DNA of 64,000 bases from Thamnaconus septentrionalis (taxonomy: Eukaryota > Chordata > Actinopteri > Tetraodontiformes > Monacanthidae): positions 18,974,773 to 19,038,772 of the forward strand of contig CM020510.1 in the NCBI GenBank assembly GCA_009823395.1, in the 5' to 3' direction. The notes beneath the pieces were generated by a model. It saw only the letters and a program-made list of their open reading frames with translations. It had not been told where the DNA came from and did not search any database. Position numbers and translations under genes: made by a program. Positions 32,571 through 42,228 of this stretch are shown piece by piece (within the stretch, counting starts at the first letter, position 1; every line of letters starts with the position of its first letter).

Positions 32571-35500
32571 AAATGAAAACTAGATTTCAGGCTAACTGGC
32601 ATATTTGAAATCTTATTTTCTTTTATTAATAGGCACTGCCCCTTGATCAAATAAATAGAATCTGAAAATACTTTTTTTTTTATAAAAAAAATTAAAAAAC
32701 AATGTCCAGTTTTGTTTGAGGTTTTTTCAATATATTTTCTTTTTTTGTATACATACTACAACAACAATCCCTGATTCCATTTCCTCTGCTGCTGCAGCAC
32801 AACACAACATGTTGATTTCATCAGCCTTGGTTTGGCCCTGAGAAGAAGGCCGTTGAGATTTGATGTTGATACAATTGCTGTTTACTGCTGGGAGATGTCA
32901 TTGAACGTCAGCTTGTCTGTGTGTGTATGTGAATGTGTGTTGGAAACCAGTTCATTCCAGGTCGCTTCAAAGTAGAAAGCAACAGAGCTGTAGCCAATAT
33001 AGTTTCCAGATAAAAATACACTCTCTTTTGATTCTCCTGCTTTCGTTTATTTGTGCGCGCGTGTGCGTCTGCGAATTTTAAACAGACATTGTTTTTGAAC
33101 CTGCCGCGGACCAAACATACAACACGCATATTAATTTTCCGCAACTCGTGACAGTCTCTCTAACCTCCTTGAACACTGGTCACACCTCATAAATTCCATC
33201 TACACGTTGCCTTTCGCGCGAGCGCCGGGACTCCCAATGCAACAGGGCATGAATATATGCAAATGCATCGGGCTCATTATGCGTCCGACTCGCCTTCGCT
33301 TCAAACTGTCAATTTTAATGGGCCATTTGCAATTGAATTACACCATGTTTGATGTGTGATTGACGGTTTTGATATTTGGATCGTGTAGACTGCGGCTCGG
33401 ACAGGCCGGCCGCGCTGCCGCCAGGCCATCCTGGCTGTCAGCCGCTGATCCCTCCTCGTCCTGCCGCGTTGACACGGGCAACACAAGCTCAGGAGCTCCG
33501 CCGTCAAAACCCGGCCGAGGGCTTTTGATTCCGGCGTGAAAGTGTAATTCCAGTTTCAGTCAGGAACCCGTCGACGGGGACAGCGAAGGCTCTTTTTCCA
33601 GTTACCGACATTCACATCCGAGGCCCTCGTGAGACCAACTAGTTAGTGAGTTTAGATCCAAGCTGAGGATCAGATTAAAAGTTTCTTCAGAGTGTGTGAA
33701 GTGAGATTTGTTTACTCCAGTGCCAGTGTTTATTCCCTACCTGCAATAAAGCACCGGCAAAATATTTATAAGTCTTAAAGTTCCGCTTGAACAATCCAAC
33801 TCGCTGGCAACGGCGTCATGATTTTAACAATGCGCCCATAATCGGATCAATCCTGCAGGGATGTCCGTCGGGTCTCGATTTTACGAAACCGATTATTATT
33901 TGCCTTCAGTCTCGAGCTGTTTTTTATTTTCTCACAAAGCGGAGACGGAGATCAATACTTATCGCAAACCTCGCACGACCTCACGCGCACTTCTGTTCCA
34001 CGCGTCGCAAACAGCGGGTTTGGATTTAAACATTAAAAAAAGAGGGGAATGGTGACGGTGCGGCAGAAACACGAAAGGCTCGTTCGTCGACCATGATGGT
34101 AAAACTTAACAGCGGCGTTTGCCACAAGAGGCTCGACGTCACTGTGGCTTTTGTACAAATTAGATTTTTGTTTTTTGTTTGTGCGAGTGTGTGTGTGTGT
34201 GTGCGTGTGCGTGAGCGTGAGCGTAATTCCCCTTGAAAAGATTGCCACACCATTCCTGCCTGCAGTGCGAATGCGCTGCTTTGTCATTTTTATTTTCTGA
34301 AACGTCCTAATTTTTCAGCTGAGTCCCCACATTATTTGCACATTATTACAAACTTCAAACTATTATCTCGGCCTTTTGCATATTGCACCAGTCATTTACT
34401 CACGGCACCAGCTGCACAGAAACACTCACTTGTAAAGACGACTTTGGCTGCAGCTTATTCCGCGTCTTGAGCTTTGTGGGCTCTGATCAATTTGGCTACT
34501 AATTAAGAGAAATATACACCAAAACAAAGCAACATTTTAAAAAATAATAACAATGTAAGCAGCATTGTACCTAACTTCAGTGATGCTTTTATCTGAGCAG
34601 AAATTTTCCCATTATTTGTCAGTGTTGTTCGGACTGTTTTTGATTGCACTGCCGTTGCATTTTCTCTGATTTTGTTTGCGGACCAGTTATGTTTTTGAAA
34701 ATGGCTGTGCTTGGAGAGGCAGCACTCAGAGTATAGCACAAAGCTCTGTCTGTGCTTATAGAGCCACGGTTACAATAATGGAACCGTGATGTGTTTTTTT
34801 TTTTTTTTTCTTCTCCTCCATTTGCTGCTGCGAGCAACTTCTCCTGCCTTTCAATCAAGTGGCTTCCAATCATGCGCCTGAAGATTTTATTCACGTGTTC
34901 GGCCAATGTGCGATCTTTGCCTGGAGTCCGAATGGAAAGTGAAGCCGACGTGTCGGATTCAACAGGTTGGAGGGACGAGGAGAAACAAAGCGGCCAATAA
35001 AAGAGTTACCAGCCTCTCCCTCTGTCTCGGCTGTATTGGAATCTGTGGTTAACCATAATATAGTGGAAGGGACCTGACCGAGCAATGAGTGTTACAGATT
35101 ACATTGACTTGCAGTCCGGCTTCTCCCGTGGCGTTGTCTTTATTTACTGGATATTTAAACTGTCAGGGCTGCTGCGGCAACATATCTGACCCAGCAGGTG
35201 ACATTGATTTTTCCATAATTACTTTTACGGGGTAAAGAGTTGCGCCGCCGCGTCGTGTACTTGCATTAGTGTCAAAATAAACTGTGATTTGTGGGATGCG
35301 ACAAAGGTTTTTTACTGGTGGACAAGCCAGCGGACCATTATCTCCTGCTGCTCAAGTCATTTTGTATCCCTGCTCAGCACAGGCGGGCCTAGGACTGGAA
35401 ATGGGCGGTGGTCTTAAGCGTCTGAGGGGTTTTGCGCGAAAGAGCAGGTGATTATTCATGGAGCACATTTCCGCAGCATCGGAGTCATAAAACAAATTGG

Positions 35501-37445
35501 CTCTTGAAGAAATAAACAAAGCCATGACTCGCGCGGCACATGACTTCCCTTCTCCATTAGGGCTGATGCGGATTGGTTTGATTCCGTTTTCAGGGGAACG
35601 ATCATTGCACTCAACACTTGAGTCAGCCGCCCGCTCTTTAATATTTGGGCTTTCTGCTTAATTCTCTCTCTGTTAATTGAATCATTCCCGTGCAGCTGCA
35701 TCGACACTTGCACTTCCGCGTTTTTTTGAACAAAGCAGCTCTAGTCGGGCTAATTGAACAATAAAGAACCACTATACCCCAGTGTGCATAACAATATACG
35801 CTGGGAGGAATACTCAGTCTTCAATTAATTTCAAAAAAAGAAAAAAAGAGGGGGAACTTTTCATTTGATGTTGTTGTTTTTTGTTTTTTTGTTTCCTCCT
35901 CTTCTCAGAACCTCCAGGGGAAGACTTATGACAGCTGTTGTTTGCACAGCGTGTCTCAGAAAAGGTCTGCGGAATCATCTTGATGTGTTGACAGTACCGC
36001 TCCCCTGCTCCCTCGGGCTCTCGTGAGCAATAATCATCCCAAACGCAAAGGATCTGGCGACGGCTAATCGCAAACACTGAGCCGGAGATTCGTACTTGTG
36101 GATAAATAGTTGCAGACGAGACGATTTTGTTGGCCCGGCGTGAACTCTTTGTGTCGTCCGCGCCGCACGTTGCCGATGGATTGAGGTTTTCTATTGGTAA
36201 AGGTAAAGTTTCCATGTGTTTTGACCCAAAAACTGAAAGTTGTTTTGAATAAAAACTGATCAGAGAAGCAGACAAAGGCCAAAAAGAAGCTCTTCTCAAG
36301 TGTTTCCAGGCTAAACAACCCTTGTGAAGGTCTTAGCGACATATTAAACAAGACGGATCATGGCGCAAATCTGAAAATAAAAGTGGGATTTGAGGTTGAT
36401 GGGGCGCTAGGTGGCACAAAAATGAAGCCGCAATAGAGCGACGCGGTAATTTGAAGGCTCTGCTTGAAGCAATGAAAGCTTGGAAAGCTGAACTGGGTTT
36501 CCATCCAATCAGCCAGTCAGCGAGTGTCACGAGGTTCAGACTTCAGCTCCAGCAAATGGCCTGACAGAATTAGTGCTTTGGCTGTTTTTGAAGCGACACC
36601 GTCACCTCTCCTCCCTGGCCCACTTACAAAAATAGAAGCCACTGCTTATACGGTCTGCTGGCACAACTCTTTCAGTCTGTGTTTAAAGGGAAAAGTGCCA
36701 TGTGACACGTGTCTACTTTGGCCTTCTTGTGTTTGAGCGGAGGGATGAGCCTAATGAGACCAGTTCTAATTTGAGGCTTCTGTAGAGTATCATTGTTCTT
36801 CCAACACGGTGGTGCAGCCTCAGGTCAGACTCATCAGTCGCCTTCGCAGAACAACTGTCAAACAGAAGCATCAAGCACTGACGAGAGAACCTGTCTCCCG
36901 TGTTTGGATTAAAGATTAAATTTGTCTGGGTTTAGAACTGTGGTTTCATGACTGATATGACTAAATTTTGGAAAGTGTGACGTTTTGGGTTCATGTGTTT
37001 GGAATACAAAACTGAATCTGATATTGATTCTCCTAACTGCAGGTTTGGTCTTCTGTTTGACATCTATTCCCTTTGCAAGCCAGTGTGCGGTAAAATTCTC
37101 CTCATGTCCAAATTCTGTTTGGGCCCATTGAAGATCCCGGCTCCTTTTGAATGACAGAGCTGCTTTTGTCAAAGCCGTTGCTTTAAGATTTTAGAGAGTA
37201 AAAGCTAAAATTAAAACTGCTTTGGTTTTTGACCATAAGTCTCAGATGTTTACCACCTGTTGTTAATGTTATAATGTCTTAATTAAAACATGTAATATAT
37301 CTAATAGACACCAGTCGAAGACAGTCAAATGAATGTCATGACAGCATGATAATAATGATAATTATTAATCTGACTGATTAGTGTGCATTCATTAACAGTA
37401 ATGTTCCTGATCTATTCTGAGCTCCTCTTCTGCCCAACATTCGCA
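32571..37445. other. Anonymous noncoding sequence
   Basis: No coding exon or further transposon recognised. It has a lone octamer ATGCAAAT at 33257-33264 in ATGCAAATGCAT, a GT-rich run at 34187-34223 and CpG-richer stretches near 33380-33500 and 33780-34080. Repeat-free complex DNA at about 35200-35730 is a possible conserved noncoding block. A CTCF-like word GCGCTAGGTGGCAC lies at 36404-36417. Confidence 0.4.
34187..34223. repeat. (GT)n microsatellite, imperfect
   Basis: GT units giving way to GTGCGT and GTGAGC variants. Confidence 0.85.
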
Positions 37446-37457
37446 TGTACATTTGTT

Positions 37458-37594
37458 CATTCATTCATTCATTCATCTTCTATACCCGCTTATTCCAATT
37501 CAGGGTCACGGGGGTCTGCTGGAGCCTATCCCAGCTGTCTTAGGGCGAAGGCAGGGTGACACCCTGGACAAGTCGCCAGTTCATCGCAGGGCCC
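37458..37594 (-). mobile_element. L2-like retroposon 3' unit with perfect target duplications
   Basis: A 137-bp insertion flanked by identical 12-bp direct repeats TGTACATTTGTT (37446-37457 and 37595-37606). Read on the minus strand it starts GGGCCCTGCGATGAACTGG, continues through CCAGGGTGTCACCCTGCC and GGGATAGGCTCCAGCAGACC, and ends in a (TGAA)n tail. This is the common 3' region of fish L2-like LINEs and their SINE partners. Perfect duplications point to a comparatively recent, target-primed insertion. Related fragments lie at 9642-9710 and 46737-46795. Confidence 0.9.
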
Positions 37595-37616
37595 TGTACA
37601 TTTGTTATCATGTCTA

Positions 37617-37671
37617 AATAATAATAATAATAATAATAATGATAATAATAACAATAATAATAATAATGATA
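37617..37671. repeat. (AAT)n microsatellite
   Basis: ATA/AAT units with occasional G or C interruptions. Poly-leucine in one frame is an artefact. Confidence 0.9.
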
Positions 37672-38019
37672 AATAGATATTTTTAAAAATCACAGAGCGC
37701 AAGAAAAAGGCAGATTCAGTCAAGTGTCCTTCTCTCAAATCCCTGCACCTGTTTCATTTTGAGCCGAGGAAAACTATTAAATGTGTGTGGCGCGCTGCCT
37801 TTGAGGTGCTAAAAAAAAAAGAAATGTGGCACAGCTGCTTTCTAACCGTGAATTTGTTTTCCATTTTCCATGATGGAACGCAGCTTACTTTAAATGAGTA
37901 ATAATAATTTAATCTTTGTTCAAGCGTCTGTTAATAAAGACTTTGTTGTGCGCCCAAGAGAGATGTCTGTAATTTGTTGGATTAAAAGAGATAATAACAG
38001 GTTTAAAACCTTAAAGTAG

Positions 38020-38021
<2 letters not shown>
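37672..38021. other. Anonymous noncoding sequence
   Basis: Nothing recognised. Confidence 0.35.

Positions 38022-38053
<32 letters not shown>
38022..38053. repeat. (GT)n microsatellite
   Basis: Sixteen GT units. Confidence 0.95.
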
Positions 38054-38054
<1 letters not shown>

Positions 38055-38229
38055 CCTCTCTGTTTTGGCGCTCCTGAAGAAGAACTTCAAACAGCTTCTT
38101 ACTGATTTATCACCTCTGCAGCTTCAGCTCCTCTCTGCTTCCCCTCCCTCTATTATTCTTTCAAACGCAGTGCTGTCGCTGGAATTAAACAACAAAGGAC
38201 TACACCACAAATGGACAAATAAACAAAGT

Positions 38230-38230
38230 T

Positions 38231-38261
<31 letters not shown>
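38230..38261. repeat. (GTT)n microsatellite
   Basis: About ten GTT units. Confidence 0.95.
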
Positions 38262-38526
38262 GGATTTGTTTTGTTTTTTTTAAAAGAAAGAACGTAAATC
38301 CTTTATATTAACCGTCTTTGTTTTGTTCAGAAGAGCTAAGCGGTGCATTCATTATCTGACACCAGCATGCGAGGGGCTTTGACACAGAAGATGCCCCGCT
38401 GCCACGGACATCCACTTCCTGGCAGTTACTGTCCGACAAATTTTACTCTTACTTGAAAGATATGGGAAAACAAATGGCATCAAAGAAATTACATCAAACA
38501 GGCAAAACAATGAAAATGCTGTAGAC

Positions 38527-38924
38527 CAGGGGTGTCAAACATGCGACCCGGGGGCCAGATCAGGCCCGTGAACAAGCTGCAATATTTTTACTAAAATAAA
38601 CTCCTACTGTCCAATGAATGTTGCAATAGCGCTTTTTGCAATGCAAACAAACTGTTAATACCTGGACTGAGCAAGTGGGACCAAGTACAGCCACTCTGAA
38701 GCTACGCTGTCTTCCTACCTTCCCTGTTACGTCTCCTATTTGCCACTCTCATTGCGTGCAGAGTGCAGAGTGTTCCAAGAACACGACCAAAGTAAAACAA
38801 AGAAAACAATGCCAAGCTGTTGTTATTTTTAGTTATTATTATACCATGATTTTACCGGTTTGGCCCACTTAGTAATAGATTTTCCTCTATTGGCCCGTGA
38901 ACTAAAATGAGTTTGACACCCCTG
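38527..38924. mobile_element. hAT-type non-autonomous transposon, 398 bp
   Basis: Terminal inverted repeats CAGGGGTGTCAAAC and GTTTGACACCCCTG are perfect over 14 bp, flanked by perfect 8-bp target duplications CTGTAGAC (38519-38526 and 38925-38932). Subterminal GGGGGCCAGATC and TTGGCCCGTGAAC words are typical of the widespread vertebrate 'CAGGGGTGTCAAAC' hAT group. The short internal open frame shows no transposase motif. Perfect ends indicate a young or well-preserved insertion. Confidence 0.95.
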
Positions 38925-38932
38925 CTGTAGAC

Positions 38933-39764
38933 CTTCAGAGAATTGAGGTTATAATAATGTCACTAACTGTCTCACTGAGCATCTTTACAAGGAGTTTTTA
39001 TTTTAGAATGGTTTGGTAAATTTTCACAACAAAACATTGCTATGTGTGATAAAATGAGGCTCTGTCATGGAACCTGCGTCTTTGGTCGTTTTATTTAATT
39101 TTTGCCATGATCCAGAGATTTGAAATCTATGAGTCAAATTAATGCATAGTTAACCAATCAAATGTTTTTAACATGATTATGAAAAAAAAACACAAGGGGA
39201 GAAAAATCACCAAGTTGGGAGATTGTGTATTGCACCTCTGTGTCAAGCTCTATATAGTCAGTTGTGGTAATCTCTGCATGTGTAATGTTGTCCCGCAGCA
39301 TTTCCTTTTTTATTTATTTTTTACTTTTTTGCCGTCAAAATGGCCATTGTACAATAAAGTTAGACGACGTTTTAACCTACAGACAGTACAAACACCCCAC
39401 AATGTCAAAGATTGTTTGAAATAAAGCTAGGAGTATACTGAGATAATGCTGCTAATTACCAGTGTTTGCTCAGGCGTGAATTGCCCTCACTATAGTAGGG
39501 TCATTCCATTTGTTTATTGTGCTAAGTGTTGCTCTGCTCTCAATTTTCAAATTGTTTATGTTCAACACACTGAATTTCGTTTTGAGTGTGACACGCTCTG
39601 TGCCCCTATGCACCCAAAACATTCAGTACCGAGTACACAAGTATGTCATTTCGGAAACGCAGTCTTGTCTTCACAGATGCCTCGCAGCTTTGGTTTATAT
39701 GTGGATGTGTTGATGCTGGCTGACATATAAATGGGGTTTCTCTTCATGCTTGTTGCCCTTGCAG
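38933..39764. other. Upstream flank or intron of the signal-peptide exon
   Basis: Noncoding. The last 35 bases form a pyrimidine-rich tract ending TTGCCCTTGCAG, a good splice acceptor at 39764. A TATAAAT word at 39726-39732 would also suit a TATA promoter about 30 bp before a start in that tract, so an unspliced first exon is an alternative. Confidence 0.45.
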
Positions 39765-39816
39765 GTGGCTGTGACAGGGGCACCCCCGGGGCAGGACCCA
39801 TGAGGAGTCATAGAAG
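39765..39816 (+). other. 5'UTR part of the exon
   Basis: Begins right after the acceptor TTGCAG and runs to the ATG. It contains an upstream ATG at 39800. Confidence 0.45.
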
Positions 39817-39850
39817 ATGCTCCCAGCCTGGGCGCTTCTGCTCTTCTTAG
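39800..39850 (+). other. Upstream ORF overlapping the main start codon
   Basis: ATG at 39800-39802 opens a 16-codon frame ending at TAG 39848-39850. It lies 17 nt upstream of, and out of frame with, the main ATG, and runs 34 nt past it. The context is weak (C at -3, A at +4), so leaky scanning to the main ATG is expected. The peptide is basic and cysteine-containing, with no recognised role. Confidence 0.45.
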
Positions 39851-39892
39851 CCATGTGGGTGAGAAGCACTGCTGGCGGCTCCTTCAGAATAG
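39817..39892 (+). CDS. First coding exon (signal peptide) of a membrane or secreted protein, possibly kainate-type glutamate receptor
   Basis: Seen: an ATG with A at -3, then 25 codons forming a classic signal peptide. It has a short start, a hydrophobic core A-L-L-L-F-L-A-M-W-V, and a small-residue cleavage region R-S-T-A before G-G-S-F-R-I. The exon ends in G then GTAAAT, a near-consensus donor, splitting the next codon in phase 1 (first base G). An acceptor lies 52 bp upstream. Known: ionotropic glutamate receptor first exons encode a signal peptide and the first residues of the amino-terminal domain (-R-I-G/A- in kainate subunits). Length and phase fit GRIK4/GRIK5-like genes. Inference: the family call rests on very few residues, and a phase-1 intron after a signal peptide is also common in immunoglobulin-superfamily genes. 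No second coding exon was found downstream in the window. Confidence 0.5.
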
Positions 39893-40263
39893 GTAAATCT
39901 TTTGTCAGAATGGCAATTTTTTTTTGTATTATAAACGTTTTCTCAATGTATAATGTATGCATCTTGCACATTTTTTTTTTTTTTTTACAAACAAAATGTT
40001 TTTGTTTTTTTTAAATGTATGCATGACTACCAAGTCTACTGCTTCATCTAACTCGTAAACGTTTTCTGCTGGCCTGAATCTATCCTGACTTACTTTTGCT
40101 TAGGAGGTGAATGAAAAGTTGCATCACCTTCTGGACAATTTTCTGGACTCGCCGCCCAATTTTCTCTCTTTTGTCATGTCGGCTTGCACAGACATGATAT
40201 TGGGTCGGCACCGACAAACAAAAGCGCAGCTCTGAGCTGTAGCAATGTTAGCTGTAGCAATGT
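39893..40263 (+). other. Start of intron after the signal-peptide exon
   Basis: Begins GTAAATC. It contains A/T homopolymers and, just before 40264, a tandem duplication of the 15-bp word TGTAGCAATGTTAGC. Confidence 0.45.
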
Positions 40264-40365
40264 TAGCCCACATCATGAAAACAGATGACTGACAGTCACC
40301 TTATTGCTCCCGTCGAGGCATTTGGGCTGTAGGTTAGCATTACCTTATCCTATAAAAACAAACAT
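40264..40365. repeat. 102-bp duplicated segment, copy 1
   Basis: Matches 42127-42228 in the same orientation at 100 of 102 bases (G/T and T/C differences in the last third), with no gaps. It starts TAGCCCACATCATG and ends AAAACAAACAT. The flanks are unrelated. The core is complex sequence, not a microsatellite, and not a transposon family I recognise. Confidence 0.9.
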
Positions 40366-42126
40366 AAATCAGACAAGGCAGAGGTGGTGGTTTATTCTTC
40401 AGTCTCCTTTGGCTTCCACCTGACCGTCTCTCATTTTATGTTGAGTTTTTCACCCACGATTTGGCAGACGGTCCGTTTGAGCTCATCTCGTCCGTGCACG
40501 ATGATTAGCCCCTTGGCTAGTATGCGGCAACGTCAACGCGTGCATGTTTTCTTGTGCCCTTGATGTAACCCGGCAGGCGGCACAAGGCATCGATATGCAC
40601 AAATGACAGACACACATTTGAAATCAGATCAACCGAAGCACAGAAAACAAACACACACCTCGGAAGAGCACAGGTGGTATTTAACGCGGCCCGTCCCTGG
40701 AGTCCTTTCCTGGCTGGCGTAATGTCACTGTCTGACCCTTGAATGGAAAAACAACCGGCCACCCTTCCGCATCCTCAGCTAGCGGCCAGCGGTGAGTTCA
40801 GCGCGGGTTAGATAAGAAACTTATGAGAAATGCGCATTTTCATGGCAAATTAATCAGTGCGGATTATAGGCTGTCCGACAGACCTCGCGCTCTGGCAGAG
40901 AGGTCGAGATAAAAGGTGACTTTTACACTTTTGTTGCTGCGTTGCTGAAAGGTTTTTGCACGACAGCAGGAGATTAATTACACAGATAGGGAGCTGTGAT
41001 GGTGTAAACAAAATGCACTTGTTTACCAGTGTGCTTGATTGAAATATTACAGGGTCTACACCGTGTTATTTTAATCACACGCATGCACGGTACAGGTGCA
41101 GATGCTTAGATACAGTTGAGCCTGAGGGCAACAGGACAAGACCAGTGGATTTGACGCCATAGGAAGAAAATAGCTGACGCTTAACGGCTTTTATTTTTAA
41201 AATTCCTCAAATCCAGTCGGTGGCAACTGTGTCAGTTGAAGGAGGCAAAAAAAAAAACTAAAGACGGTTTGTCCTTAAAATATTAGTTTATAGATTATAA
41301 TAATTCTGTCTGTGACAAAAAAAAATATGTCTGCATTTCTTCTCTACAAAAATCCGGATATACACTTAACGTCAGGATTCCTTATCTGTGAAAAAATGCT
41401 TCCTGCTTCTGGAGCTCATCACAGGGAAAGAGCCAATTTCTGCTTGTTTAAAGGCTATGAAAAATGTCCCTTTGCAGATATGCCTTGCGTAGATTAAACG
41501 CTCATCCTGAATTTAAAAGAAGGCTGCCTTTGGGTTTTATTTATGGAGCTTGTGTCGTTGCCTCACAGCCAAAGAGGGTGGATTAATATCGATTGTCATG
41601 GATTTCGTGAGAAAACTATGTCGTTTGTATAAAAGACCAAGCAGCCATTAATCGTTCCTCGTTTCTCAGACTTGTTTAGAACCTGGAAGATAGTTATTTG
41701 CTGATTAGTCATTGTTTGTGTTAAACATGTGTGCTGTTCCGCTATTAAACAAATTAATACGTTGATTTTTTTTTTTTCCTGAAATGTAATTCCAGGAATT
41801 GAATACGTGGCCAAATTAAAATTGTTTACTCGGGATGACTTTGGCAAAGAAGAGAGGCAGGGAATGCATTTTAAAAACATGATATTTTGCTGCCAGTGAC
41901 ATTTCATGAATAATCCCTTTTCCAATTATTAGGTCCTAAGGGAGAGGTGGAGAGCCAGGCTGCCTGTTTGTTGCTTTTTATTTCCCCATTTATTCTTTTA
42001 GCCACACACTCTAACAGGGTCATGGTGGCAGTGGCAAGTGAAGAGACGCTCCTGCATCTTATTCTCCCCTCGGCCCTTTTTTATGCCGCTCATAGGGACT
42101 CGTTAGGAAATCTAATTTGGCCCGTG
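40366..42126. other. Intronic sequence between the duplicated segments
   Basis: Contains repeat-free complex stretches at about 40780-41000 and 41780-41945. The latter has CCAAATTAAAATTG, CATGAATAATCCC and CCAATTATTAGG words and may be conserved noncoding DNA. No exon recognised. Confidence 0.35.
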
Positions 42127-42228
42127 TAGCCCACATCATGAAAACAGATGACTGACAGTCACCTTATTGCTCCCGTCGAGGCATTTGGGCTGTAGTTTAG
42201 CATTACCTTATCCCATAAAAACAAACAT
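42127..42228. repeat. 102-bp duplicated segment, copy 2
   Basis: Copy of 40264-40365, 1863 bp downstream, in direct orientation. Preceded by GGCCCG and followed by TACTCTTCCC, neither shared with copy 1. Confidence 0.9.

Noticed and set aside
38636..38872. 78-codon open frame
   Set aside because: Internal to the hAT element at 38527-38924, with no catalytic motif.
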